DNA from: Devosia sp. RR2S18
GTDB taxonomy: Bacteria > Pseudomonadota > Alphaproteobacteria > Rhizobiales > Devosiaceae
DNA: 64,000 nt
Direction of reading: 5' to 3'
NCBI RefSeq assembly: GCF_030177755.1
Contig: NZ_CP126539.1
Coordinates: 2,008,001 to 2,072,000 of the forward strand
The notes beneath the pieces were generated by a model that worked only from the letters and a program-made list of their open reading frames with translations, was not told the origin of the DNA and searched no databases. This document shows positions 16,439-24,849 of the stretch, piece by piece. Position 1 is the stretch's first letter. Each line of letters starts with the position of its first letter. The position numbers and the translations under genes were made by a program.

Positions 16439-17578
16439 ATGGCTAAGACTTATGGCGTCGGCATCATGGGTGCCGGCAATATTTCGGGCGCCTATTTGCG
16501 GCTCGCGCCGCTGTTCAAGGGCCTTGAAGTCCGCGCTGTCGCTGACATCGTTCCCGAAGCCGCCCGCAAGCGCGCGGAGGAATTTGGCGTTGCGGCACAG
16601 ACCCCGGACGAGCTGCTCAAGAACAGCGAGTTGGACGTGATCGTCAATCTCACGATCCCGGCGACCCATTTCAGCGTCTCGATGGACATCATGTCGGCGG
16701 GCAAGCATGCCTATTCCGAGAAGCCTTTCGTGCTGACGCTCGAAGAGGGCAAGGCTCTCAAGCAGGCTGCTGATGAACGCAATCTGAAGGTCGGCAGCGC
16801 GCCCGACACCTTCCTCGGTGGCGCCCACCAGCAGGCGCGCGAGATCATCGATAGCGGCAAGCTGGGCAAGATCATGAGCGGCACCACGCATGTGATGAGC
16901 CGCGGCATGGAGCATTGGCATCCCAACCCGGATTTCTTCTTCCAGGTGGGTGCCGGTCCGATCCTCGACATTGGGCCCTATTATGTCACCGACCTGATCC
17001 ACCTCATCGGGCCGGTCAAGCGCGTCTCCGCTTTCACCAATATGGCTCGCACCGAGCGCGAAGTAACCGCTCCAGGTCCTTACCAGGGCACCAAGATCAA
17101 GGTCGGCACGCCGACCACGATCCACGGCGTTATGGAGTTCCATTCAGGTGCTATCGTCACAATTGGCGCTAGCTGGGATGTGGCCAGCCATGGCCACCAT
17201 AATATCGAGCTCTACGGTACCGAAGGTACAATGTATGTGCCCGATCCCAACTTCTTTGGCGGTGATCTCGTAACCACCGACATCGAGGGTACCAAGACGT
17301 CGGTGACGCCGTGGGATCACCCATTCGGCAAGATCAACCAGGACCAGGACAAGCCAACCCCGCGGGCAAATTACCGCACGGCTGGTCTGGCGGACATGAT
17401 GGCGGCGATCGAAGGCGGCTATACCGCCCGTTGCGGTCTCGATGTGGCACTGCATGCCGTCGACGTGATGACGAGCTTGCTTAAGGCGGGAGAAACCGGC
17501 GAAGTGCTGACGCTGAGCACCACCTGTGAGCGGCCATTGGCCCTGGGGCCGGATGACGCCCGCGCGCTCCTCAAATAG
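16439..17578 (+). CDS. Gfo/Idh/MocA family oxidoreductase (first copy)
   Basis: A 379-residue NAD(P)-dependent sugar dehydrogenase. The Rossmann motif GIMGAGNISGAY is at the N-terminus, the catalytic EKP motif appears in KHAYSEKPFVLTLEEG (residues about 90-105), and the C-terminal domain has GPILDIGPYYVTDLIHLIGP, where the Asp and Tyr/His positions of the family fall. It probably oxidises or reduces a sugar hydroxyl, often at C3. It follows the epimerase with a three-base gap and ends at a terminator, so the two form a transcription unit. Confidence 0.92.
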   Translation: MAKTYGVGIMGAGNISGAYLRLAPLFKGLEVRAVADIVPEAARKRAEEFGVAAQTPDELLKNSELDVIVNLTIPATHFSVSMDIMSAGKHAYSEKPFVLTLEEGKALKQAADERNLKVGSAPDTFLGGAHQQAREIIDSGKLGKIMSGTTHVMSRGMEHWHPNPDFFFQVGAGPILDIGPYYVTDLIHLIGPVKRVSAFTNMARTEREVTAPGPYQGTKIKVGTPTTIHGVMEFHSGAIVTIGASWDVASHGHHNIELYGTEGTMYVPDPNFFGGDLVTTDIEGTKTSVTPWDHPFGKINQDQDKPTPRANYRTAGLADMMAAIEGGYTARCGLDVALHAVDVMTSLLKAGETGEVLTLSTTCERPLALGPDDARALLK

Positions 17579-17637
17579 CTGAGGACCGTGCCTCATTGAC
17601 AGCTGTCGGAGGCCGGTAAAGACTGAACCTGATTTGC

Positions 17638-17667
17638 AGGCGGCGGCGCTCCCGCCGCCTGTTCTAT
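17638..17667 (+). terminator. Rho-independent terminator between the two isomerase/dehydrogenase pairs
   Basis: A 9-bp GC stem (17638-17646 with 17652-17660), five-base loop, followed by GTTCTAT. The U-run is weak, so termination may be partial. Confidence 0.6.
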
Positions 17668-17727
17668 GACCGGCACCAGCCGCCACTGAATCAAGGCTCC
17701 GAATGGAGCAAAGCAGAGGAGACGATC

Positions 17728-18783
17728 ATGCGCACCATCAAGGGACCTGCAATCTTTCTGGCCCAATTTGCCGGCGATACCGCACCCTTCGACACTCTCG
17801 ACAACATCTGCCGTTGGGCGGCAGGTCTGGGCTATAAGGGCGTGCAGATCCCCACCTGGGTTTCGAGCTTCATTGACCTCGAGAAGGCCGCAAACTCAAA
17901 GACCTACGCCGATGAGGTGAAGGGAACTGTTGAGAGCCACGGCATGGAGATCACCGAACTTTCGACCCATCTGCAGGGGCAGCTGGTCGCGGTCCACCCC
18001 GCTTACGATGCTGCCTTCGACGGCTTTGCGCCCGCTTCGGTGCACGGCAATCCTAAGGCCCGTCAAGAATGGGCGGTTCAGACCATGATGAATGCCGCTA
18101 AGGCTTCTCAAAATCTCGGTCTAAAGGCACATGCGACCTTCTCGGGTGCTTTGGCCTGGCCTTACCTATATCCATGGCCGCAGCGCCCGGCCGGTCTGGT
18201 CGAGGAAGCGTTCGATGAGCTCGCCCGGCGCTGGACGCCCATCCTCAATGCCTTCGACGCGGCGGGGGTGGATGTCTGCTACGAGATCCATCCTGGTGAA
18301 GACCTGCACGATGGCATCTCCTACGAGATGTTCCTGGAGCGCGTGAACAATCACCCGCGCGCCAATCTGCTCTATGATCCGAGCCACTTCGTGCTGCAGC
18401 AGCTCGACTATCTCGACTATATCGACATCTACAAGGACCGCATCCGTGCCTTCCACGTGAAGGACGCCGAGTTCAACCCGACGGGTCGTCAGGGTGTCTA
18501 TGGTGGCTTCCAGAGTTGGGTTGACCGGGCAGGGCGGTTCCGCTCCATCGGTGACGGCCAGGTCGACTTCCCCGCCATTTTCTCCAAGCTCACCGCCAAC
18601 GACTTTGACGGCTGGGCCGTGCTGGAATGGGAATGCGCGCTCAAACACCCAGAAGATGGTGCCCGCGAAGGTGCCGAGCTCATCCAGAGCTACATCATCC
18701 GGGTCACCGAAAAGGCCTTCGACGATTTCGCTGGCGCCGGCACGGATCAGGAAGCCAACCGCAAGATGCTCGGCCTGAGCTGA
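17728..18783 (+). CDS. Sugar isomerase/epimerase, TIM-barrel (second copy)
   Basis: A 351-residue TIM-barrel protein of the same superfamily as the 15686 gene but about 100 residues longer. It shows TFSGALAWPYLYPWPQRP, the acidic metal-site segment VCYEIHPGEDLHDG, LLYDPSHFVLQ, and HVKDAEFNPTGRQGVYGG near the C-terminus, as in many proteins annotated as sugar phosphate isomerase/epimerase. AGAGGAG precedes the ATG at 17728. It lies upstream of the second Gfo/Idh/MocA gene, across a short palindromic repeat. Confidence 0.9.
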   Translation: MRTIKGPAIFLAQFAGDTAPFDTLDNICRWAAGLGYKGVQIPTWVSSFIDLEKAANSKTYADEVKGTVESHGMEITELSTHLQGQLVAVHPAYDAAFDGFAPASVHGNPKARQEWAVQTMMNAAKASQNLGLKAHATFSGALAWPYLYPWPQRPAGLVEEAFDELARRWTPILNAFDAAGVDVCYEIHPGEDLHDGISYEMFLERVNNHPRANLLYDPSHFVLQQLDYLDYIDIYKDRIRAFHVKDAEFNPTGRQGVYGGFQSWVDRAGRFRSIGDGQVDFPAIFSKLTANDFDGWAVLEWECALKHPEDGAREGAELIQSYIIRVTEKAFDDFAGAGTDQEANRKMLGLS

Positions 18784-18810
18784 GGCCGCATCGACGACCA
18801 CTGCGTGTCG

Positions 18811-18870
18811 CCCCGGCGAATGCCGGGGCTCATCCTGAGATTTCAAGATGGATTCCCGCCGGCGCGGGGA
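18811..18870. repeat. REP-like intergenic palindromic element
   Basis: Two adjacent hairpins: CCCCGGC-GAAT-GCCGGGG (18811-18828) and TTCCCGC-CGGC-GCGGGGA (18854-18870), joined by CTCATCCTGAGATTTC. The phrase GGATTCCCGC...GCGGGGATGAC is of the kind dispersed between genes of many proteobacteria. It lies between the second epimerase and dehydrogenase genes and could act as a message stabiliser or weak terminator. Confidence 0.65.
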
Positions 18871-18922
18871 TGACAACGAGGGGAAGTCAGCCGAATGCAG
18901 AAACAATACGAGGAGGCAAGAA

Positions 18923-20074
18923 ATGGCTGAAAACGGCGCAAGGCGCATTCGCCTGGGCATGGTGGGCGGCGGCACGGGAGCCTTTATCGGCTATGTGCAC
19001 CGCATCGCGGCTCGCATCGACGGGGACTATGATCTGGTGGCGGGAGCGCTGTCGTCCCGGCCGGAAGTCGCCAAGGAATCGGGGAAGAACCTTGGTCTCG
19101 CTGAAGACCGCACCTATACCTCCTACGAGGAGATGGCTCGGGCGGAAGCCGAACGTCCCGATGGCATCGAGGCAGTGGCGATCGTCACCCCCAACCACAT
19201 GCATTTCGGCCCCGCCAAGGCATTCCTGGAAGCGGGCATTCACGTTATCTGCGACAAGCCGATCACGTCGACGCTTGAGGATGCGCGCAAGCTTGCAACC
19301 ATCCAGCCAAAGAACGGGGCCAAGTTCCTGCTGACGCACAATTACACCGGTTACCCGCTGGTCCGGCAGGCTCGGCAAATGGTCGAGTCCGGTCTGCTCG
19401 GCAAGATCCGCGTCGTTCAGGTGGAGTATCCGCAGGACTGGCTGACCGAACCAACCGACGACGACAACAAGCAGGCGGCCTGGCGCACCGATCCCGCCCG
19501 TTCCGGCGCCGGCGGGGCCATCGGTGATATCGGCACCCATGCCTACAATCTCGCCCGCTTTGTGACCGGCCTCAAGACCGACGCCGTGTCGGCGGATCTG
19601 ACGAGCTTCGTGCCGGGCCGGCAACTCGACGACAATGTCCACATTATGCTGCGCTTTGGTGGCGGCGCCAAAGGCATGCTCTGGGCGAGCCAGGTGGCCG
19701 TAGGCTGCGAGAACGGCTTGCAGTTGCGGGTTTACGGCGAGAAAGCCGGGCTCGAATGGCGGCAGGACAATCCCAACTACATGTGGTTCACCGAATTCGG
19801 CAAGCCCAAGCAGTTGTTGACGCGTGGCGGCTCCATCTCGGTGCCGCCGGCGGCTTCGATGAACGTGCGTATTCCCTCAGGCCATCCAGAGGGTTACCTT
19901 GAGGCCTTCGCAACGCTCTATAGCCAGTTCGCGGCCGTGATCCGCGGCGAAGGCGGCGACTTCGAAGGGTTGCTGCCCAGCATGGCCGATGGAATCGAAG
20001 GTATGGAGTTCATCATGGCGTCCGTGCAGTCTAGCAAAAACGACGGCAAGTGGACCAACCTGAGCGAAGTCTGA
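18923..20074 (+). CDS. Gfo/Idh/MocA family oxidoreductase (second copy)
   Basis: A 383-residue NAD(P)-dependent oxidoreductase. The Rossmann motif is RLGMVGGGTGAFIGYVHR; the catalytic lysine motif reads CDKPITSTLEDA (DKP in place of EKP), and the C-terminal domain has GGAIGDIGTHAYNLARFVTG. The ATG at 18923 has GAGGAGG about six bases upstream; the ORF extension to 18848 runs through the repeat and is not coding. With the upstream epimerase it forms the second half of the sugar module. Confidence 0.92.
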   Translation: MAENGARRIRLGMVGGGTGAFIGYVHRIAARIDGDYDLVAGALSSRPEVAKESGKNLGLAEDRTYTSYEEMARAEAERPDGIEAVAIVTPNHMHFGPAKAFLEAGIHVICDKPITSTLEDARKLATIQPKNGAKFLLTHNYTGYPLVRQARQMVESGLLGKIRVVQVEYPQDWLTEPTDDDNKQAAWRTDPARSGAGGAIGDIGTHAYNLARFVTGLKTDAVSADLTSFVPGRQLDDNVHIMLRFGGGAKGMLWASQVAVGCENGLQLRVYGEKAGLEWRQDNPNYMWFTEFGKPKQLLTRGGSISVPPAASMNVRIPSGHPEGYLEAFATLYSQFAAVIRGEGGDFEGLLPSMADGIEGMEFIMASVQSSKNDGKWTNLSEV

Positions 20075-20098
20075 ACGACTTTTCCGTGCAAGCAGCGG

Positions 20099-20125
20099 TT
20101 CGGGCGCACTTTTCGCCCGGACTGT
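20099..20125 (+). terminator. Possible terminator after the second dehydrogenase
   Basis: A 7-bp stem (20100-20106 with 20114-20120) with the T-rich loop CACTTTT, followed by ACTGTTCC. The U-run is poor. Confidence 0.4.
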
Positions 20126-20186
20126 TCCTGATCGCGGCCAAACTGCGCAACAGTTCGACGTCGATAATGGATGGAAAAGGGAACGC

Positions 20187-20492
20187 CTAGTGCGTCCAGG
20201 GCGCCTTGCGGTCGTGCCGGAAATTGTCGGGATAGCTGACGCGCTTGGGCGTCGACGCATGTGCCGGCTGCACCCAATAGGCCAGCCCATTCTTATGGCA
20301 ATAAGCCTCGGCTGCCTCGAGCGAATCGAAGCTCAGCCGGATCTGGCGGCGGGTATCGTTGGAACTGGTATAGCCCATCAGTGGATCGATCTCGCGCCGA
20401 TCCATCGGCTCATGCAGCAGAACCCACTGCTTTGACTTGCCTTTTCCCGATTGCATCACGTTCGCGGAGGGGCGGTAAATACGCGCAGTCAT
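20187..20492 (-). CDS. NADH:ubiquinone oxidoreductase 18 kDa-type accessory subunit (NDUFS4-like)
   Basis: A 101-residue protein of the ETC complex I subunit family, the bacterial counterpart of mitochondrial NDUFS4. The N-terminal ARIYRPSANVMQSG, the middle MGYTSSNDTRRQIRLSFDS and the end SYPDNFRHDRKAPWTH match the family closely. It is an accessory subunit of respiratory complex I in alphaproteobacteria and is usually encoded away from the nuo operon, as here. GAGGACTTTGC precedes the ATG at 20492. Confidence 0.93.
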   Translation of the reverse strand: MTARIYRPSANVMQSGKGKSKQWVLLHEPMDRREIDPLMGYTSSNDTRRQIRLSFDSLEAAEAYCHKNGLAYWVQPAHASTPKRVSYPDNFRHDRKAPWTH

Positions 20493-20532
20493 GCAAAGTC
20501 CTCAACACGATGCTTGCCCAAAAGGGCGGCGA

Positions 20533-20609
20533 TGGTCGGAGTACAAAGATTCGAACTTTGGACCCCCGGTTCCCAAAACCGGTGCTCTACCAGACTGAGC
20601 TACACTCCG
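20533..20609 (-). tRNA. tRNA-Pro (UGG)
   Basis: The minus-strand gene begins CGGAGTG at 20609. The anticodon loop TTTGGGA gives TGG, the T-loop is AGTTCGAATCT, and the end is TACTCCG-A with encoded CCA at 20533-20535. Confidence 0.96.
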
Positions 20610-20702
20610 AGATCGCCAGCTTCCGTTAGCCTGTTCAGCGCCAAAGGGCAAGGGCAGGATGCACCGAGACGCGCGATTGTCGTGGATTGCTTGCCGACGG
20701 CA

Positions 20703-21887
20703 CTAACGCGCCGCCGCATAGCGCTCGAGGGCGGCCGCGAGGTCGGCCTTGAGGTCGTCGATACCCTCAAGCCCGATATGGAGGCGGAAGAGGTTGCCCT
20801 CCTCGTTCCACGGCACGGCGCTTCTCGCCCGCCGCGGGTCGACGGGAATGCAAAGGCTCTCGTAGCCACCCCAGGAATAGCCCATACTGAACAGCTGGAG
20901 GTGGTCCACAAAGGCGGCAATCGCCGCGCGCGGGGCAGGGCGCAACAGTAGGCCAAAGAGGCTCCCCGAGCCGGTGAAGTCTCGCTGCCAGAGAGCATGG
21001 TCGGGGTGGCTAGGGAGAGCGGGGTGGAGCACGCGCAGAACTTCCGGCTGCCCCTCAAGCCAGCGGGCGATTTCGAGCGCCCGCTGCTGATGTTCCTTCA
21101 TACGAATGGCGAGGGTGCGCAGGCCGCGGGCGACGAGGAACGCTTCGTCTCCCGAGGTGAAGAACCCCAGCAGCGCGCGTACGCGCTCCACATCGGCCCA
21201 GGCAGTTTCCGTGGTCGATATGGTGCCGGCAAAGGCGTCGGAGTGGCCAACGAACATCTTGGTGCCAGCATGCACCACGATATCAGCGCCCAGGCTCAGT
21301 GGGACATGATAGAGCGGGCTCGCCCAACTATTGTCGACGATCAGCCGGGCGCCGCCGGCATGGGCTGCCGCCGCGAGAGCCGGGATGTCCTGCACCTCGA
21401 AGGTAATGGAGCCGGGGCTCTCCGCGAGGACGGCGCGCGTGTTGGGCTGCATGAGTTCCGCAAGGCCAGAGCCGATTCGCGGGTCGTAGTAGCGGGCAGT
21501 GATGCCCATGCGCTCCAGAAACCCATCGGCGAACTTGCGGCCGGGCTCGTAGGCGCTGTCGGTAATCAGGAGGTCGTCGCCCGATTTGAGGCAACTGAGC
21601 AGGGCAATGGTGATTGCCGCCAGGCCTGACGGCACGAGGCGGGTGCGGTAAGCGCCCTCGAGTTCGGTTATCACCGATTCGACACTCTCCGTCGTAGGGT
21701 TGCCGGCGCGGCCATAAAGGAAGCGCTGCTGCTGGGCCTCGATATCGGCCAAAGATCTGAACAGCACAGTGGAGCCCCGATAAACGGGGGTGTTCACAAA
21801 GCCGAACTGATCTTCCGGAACGCGTCCATGGTGGGTCAGCACTGTCTCAATGGAGCCAGGGTCTTTGCTGTTTTGGTGGTCACTCAT
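20703..21887 (-). CDS. metC: Cystathionine beta-lyase, trans-sulfuration PLP enzyme
   Basis: A 394-residue PLP enzyme of the Cys/Met metabolism family. It has TPVYRGSTVLF at the N-terminus, YGRAGNPTTES, the PLP-site segment HAGTKMFVGHSD with the Schiff-base lysine, and the C-terminal FSMGYSWGGYESLC. These are the hallmarks of MetC-type cystathionine beta-lyases, which convert cystathionine to homocysteine, pyruvate and ammonia. I chose the ATG at 21887 (MSDHQNSKDP); the upstream frame to 21989 runs through a structured leader. The gene is divergent from aapJ. Confidence 0.9.
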   Translation of the reverse strand: MSDHQNSKDPGSIETVLTHHGRVPEDQFGFVNTPVYRGSTVLFRSLADIEAQQQRFLYGRAGNPTTESVESVITELEGAYRTRLVPSGLAAITIALLSCLKSGDDLLITDSAYEPGRKFADGFLERMGITARYYDPRIGSGLAELMQPNTRAVLAESPGSITFEVQDIPALAAAAHAGGARLIVDNSWASPLYHVPLSLGADIVVHAGTKMFVGHSDAFAGTISTTETAWADVERVRALLGFFTSGDEAFLVARGLRTLAIRMKEHQQRALEIARWLEGQPEVLRVLHPALPSHPDHALWQRDFTGSGSLFGLLLRPAPRAAIAAFVDHLQLFSMGYSWGGYESLCIPVDPRRARSAVPWNEEGNLFRLHIGLEGIDDLKADLAAALERYAAAR

Positions 21888-21940
21888 CCTAGGCTCACTG
21901 CTTAGATTTCCATCAGTTCGGCCAGAGTGGCTAAATATGA

Positions 21941-21987
21941 GACAGCAATGCTGTCCCAACGGCCCTTCTACCCTTGACGCAAGGGCC
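21941..21987 (-). promoter_or_regulatory. Structured leader upstream of metC
   Basis: Three inverted repeats occur in 47 bases. GACAGCA-A-TGCTGTC (21941-21955) is a perfect palindrome. GGCCCTT/AAGGGCC (21961-21967 with 21981-21987) encloses a second stem CCCTTG/CAAGGG (21971-21976 with 21980-21985). The last two share bases and exclude one another, as in attenuators or riboswitches. The palindrome could instead be a repressor site shared with the divergent aapJ promoter. I do not recognise a SAM-II consensus here. Confidence 0.4.
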
Positions 21988-22111
21988 AAGAGGCGCTTGC
22001 ATGCTTAGCAGCATCACACCGTCTTTCAATGGCGGCGGTGCCACCGGGGGCGCTGGCTTCGGCCGAAAGATCTCCGGGACACAAAGGTCAGGAAACGAAA
22101 AAGGCTAAGCA

Positions 22112-23128
22112 ATGCAGAAAACGCTCGTAACGCTTGCTGTCGCGACCACGCTGGGTCTCGGCTCCACGGCTGCACATGCAGCAACTCTCGACGACGTAAA
22201 GGCAAAGGACTACGTACAGTGCGGCGTAACCGGTGGCGTGCCCGGCTTCTCGGCTCCTGACGCAAACAACAACTGGACCGGCCTCGAAGTCGACTTTTGC
22301 CGCGCTGTGGCCTCGGCGATCTTCGACGATGCCGACAAGGTCCGCTATACCCCGCTCACCAGCCAAGAGCGCTTCGCGGCTCTCTCCGCCGGTGAAATCG
22401 ATATCCTGTCGCGCACTACCACTTGGACGATGAGCCGCGACACTGACCTCGGCATCATCTTTGCTGGCACCATGTATTATGATGGTCAGGGCTTTATGGT
22501 TCGCGAGGCCGACGGCATCGAATCCGCGCTTGATCTATCCGGCGCCGCCATCTGTATCGAATCGGGCACCACAACCGAGCTCAACGCCGCCGACTATTTC
22601 GAGACCAACGGCATGGAGTTCACCCCTGTCGTGTTCACCGATCAGGACGAAGTGGTGAAGGCCTTCGAAGACGGCCGCTGTGACGTCTACACCACTGACT
22701 CGTCCGCTCTGGCTGCTGAACGCTCCAAGCTGGCCAACCCAGACGATTACGTCATTCTGCCCGAGATCATCTCCAAGGAGCCGCTGGGGCCAGCCGTTCG
22801 CCAGGGTGATGACCAGTGGTTCTACATCAATCGTTGGACCTACTACGCACTGCTCGAAGCCGAAGAGCTCGGCGTGACCCAAGCCAATGTCGATGAGATG
22901 CTCGGCTCGGACAACCCAGCAATCAAGCGTCTGCTTGGTGTCGAAGGCGAATTCGGTGCACCAATCGGCCTGCCGAACGACTGGGCTTACCGTATTATCA
23001 AGAACGTCGGGAACTATGGCGAGATCTTCGACCGCCACGTTGGCCCGGATACCGAAATCGGCCTGGAGCGCGGACTGAACGCCCTCTGGACCGACGGTGG
23101 CATTCAGTACGCGATGCCGATCCGCTAA
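22112..23128 (+). CDS. aapJ: General L-amino acid ABC transporter, periplasmic binding protein
   Basis: A 338-residue exported binding protein. The signal peptide ends near AAHA (residue 23), followed by TLDDVKAKDYVQCGVTGGVPGFS, then WTGLEVDFCRAVA, SRTTTWTMSRD and the C-terminal NVGNYGEIFDRHVG, all diagnostic of AapJ of the general amino acid permease. It delivers many L-amino acids to AapQMP. It leads the operon and is followed by a hairpin that should keep its message more abundant than that of the permeases. Confidence 0.95.
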   Translation: MQKTLVTLAVATTLGLGSTAAHAATLDDVKAKDYVQCGVTGGVPGFSAPDANNNWTGLEVDFCRAVASAIFDDADKVRYTPLTSQERFAALSAGEIDILSRTTTWTMSRDTDLGIIFAGTMYYDGQGFMVREADGIESALDLSGAAICIESGTTTELNAADYFETNGMEFTPVVFTDQDEVVKAFEDGRCDVYTTDSSALAAERSKLANPDDYVILPEIISKEPLGPAVRQGDDQWFYINRWTYYALLEAEELGVTQANVDEMLGSDNPAIKRLLGVEGEFGAPIGLPNDWAYRIIKNVGNYGEIFDRHVGPDTEIGLERGLNALWTDGGIQYAMPIR

Positions 23129-23140
23129 GGCGAAACTGTT

Positions 23141-23167
23141 CCGGCGCCCTCAGAGGGCGCCGGTTCT
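23141..23167 (+). terminator. Intercistronic hairpin/partial terminator after aapJ
   Basis: A perfect 10-bp stem CCGGCGCCCT/AGGGCGCCGG (23141-23150 with 23154-23163) with loop CAG and trailing TTCTTTG. Located between aapJ and aapQ, it probably causes partial termination or protects the aapJ message. Confidence 0.75.
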
Positions 23168-23306
23168 TTGTGGCGTGCGTTCGCGGCAGATTCGGCACTT
23201 CAAGCCATGTGCGGGCTAGTCTCTCCGAAAGGGTGAGACCTGAGCCGTGCTGAGTTGATTCCGATCACATGCCAGCGTGCCGCCCTCTGCTAGGGGACTC
23301 CGCCAC

Positions 23307-24839
23307 ATGGCTGTCCAAGACAATCGTCAGGCCGCGCCACGAACGGCCTTCTACAATGACCCTGTTATTCGGGGCATCATCTACCAGGTGGTCGTCGCGG
23401 CAGCGGTGGTGCTGTTTTTAGCCTGGATCATCGTCAATACCGCACAGAACCTTGCTGCCCAGAACAAGTCGACGGGCTTTGACTTCCTGTTTCAGACTTC
23501 CGGCTTCGGCATCAGCTTCTCGCTTATCCCGTTCGACCGCTCCTCCTATTATTGGGAGGTGTTTCTCGTCGGGTTGCTGAACACGTTGCTGGTTGCGGTT
23601 ATCGGCATCTTTTTCGCTACTATATTGGGCTTTGTGCTCGGCGTGGCGCGCCTCTCATCCAACTGGCTCGTGGCTCGGTTCGCCACGATCTATGTGGAAG
23701 TGATCCGCAACGTGCCGCTGCTGTTGCAGCTCTTTTTCTGGTACTTTGCGGTTCTCAAAGCGATGCCGGCAGTGCGCCAGTCCTTTGAGCTGCCCTTTGA
23801 GACCTTCATCAATCAGCGCGGCATCGTCATTCCGCGGCCCTTGCTCGACAGCGAGATGACCTTGGTGGGCATCGCACTGGCGCTGAGCCTAATTGGAGCT
23901 GTCGCGGTCATTCGCTGGGCGATAGGAGCGCGTGCAGGCACGGGACACTATCCCAGGGCGGTTGTTTGGGGCTCGCTGGTCGCCAATCTCATCGTGACTT
24001 TCGCGTTCGGCTATCTCGCCTGCAGTCTGCTGCTCACGGTGGTGCCAGCGCTTTCAGCCATTCCAGCATTTCCACTTATCGGTGCGTTGGTTTTGACGGG
24101 GCTGTCCCTCACGCAGTACGGCAATTATGGCCGCGCTTTCATCGGGTTTGTCCTGACTTGGTCCGCGATGGCGTTCCTGCTCGCCGGAATGTTCCCGGCA
24201 GTTCCCCCCGTGATCGTTGCCATTGCTGCGGCTTTGACCGGCCTCGCCGTAGGGTGGATCATGCTCGCCGGCAATGGCCGACCCGCCACCGACGGCAAGT
24301 TTCCGGTTGCCTTGCCGCTTCTGCTGATCATCGGCATTCCAGCTCTGGTTTATTGGGTGACCGGTGCATCCCTCGCGTTCGAGGTGCCGGTACTCGAGCG
24401 CTTCAACTTCACTGGTGGCGTGCAGTTGGTGCCTGAACTCGTAGCGCTGGTGTTCGGTCTGACCATCTATACGGCCGCCTTTATTGCGGAAAACGTACGA
24501 AGCGGCATCCAGGCCGTGAGCAAGGGGCAAACTGAGGCGGCTGCCTCGCTTGGTCTTAAGGAAGGGGACCGGCTGCGCCTGGTGGTTATTCCACAGGCCA
24601 TGCGCGTGATCATCCCTCCGTTGACCAGCCAGTATCTGAATCTCACCAAGAACTCATCCCTGGGTGCGGCGATTGGCTATCCCGAACTCGTCAATGTCTT
24701 CATGGGGACCACGCTGAACCAAACTGGCAAGGCGATCGAGGTGATCGCCATCACCATGGGCGTCTATCTGACGCTGTCGCTGCTCACATCGGCCTTTATG
24801 AACTGGTACAACGGGCGTGTGGCCCTGGTTGAGCGCTAG
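23307..24839 (+). CDS. aapQ: General L-amino acid ABC transporter, permease
   Basis: A 510-residue inner-membrane protein, much longer than the usual HisM-type permease, as is normal for AapQ. It has about ten hydrophobic segments. The conserved N-terminal FYNDPVIRGIIYQ is present, as are NTLLVAVIGIFFATILGF and the EAA loop AAASLGLKEGDRLRLVVIPQAMR near residues 410-435. The ATG at 23307 follows AGGGGAC. Eleven bases separate it from aapM. Confidence 0.94.
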   Translation: MAVQDNRQAAPRTAFYNDPVIRGIIYQVVVAAAVVLFLAWIIVNTAQNLAAQNKSTGFDFLFQTSGFGISFSLIPFDRSSYYWEVFLVGLLNTLLVAVIGIFFATILGFVLGVARLSSNWLVARFATIYVEVIRNVPLLLQLFFWYFAVLKAMPAVRQSFELPFETFINQRGIVIPRPLLDSEMTLVGIALALSLIGAVAVIRWAIGARAGTGHYPRAVVWGSLVANLIVTFAFGYLACSLLLTVVPALSAIPAFPLIGALVLTGLSLTQYGNYGRAFIGFVLTWSAMAFLLAGMFPAVPPVIVAIAAALTGLAVGWIMLAGNGRPATDGKFPVALPLLLIIGIPALVYWVTGASLAFEVPVLERFNFTGGVQLVPELVALVFGLTIYTAAFIAENVRSGIQAVSKGQTEAAASLGLKEGDRLRLVVIPQAMRVIIPPLTSQYLNLTKNSSLGAAIGYPELVNVFMGTTLNQTGKAIEVIAITMGVYLTLSLLTSAFMNWYNGRVALVER

Positions 24840-24849
24840 GAGAACAGAG

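Noticed and set aside
15671..17143. 490-codon open frame antisense to the first epimerase and dehydrogenase genes
   Set aside because: It lies opposite two well-supported enzyme genes, has no ribosome site and its translation shows no family motif; long antisense frames are usual in high-GC DNA.
21888..22030. SAM-II riboswitch upstream of metC
   Set aside because: Hairpins are present, but I could not align the SAM-II pseudoknot consensus; recorded as an unclassified leader instead.
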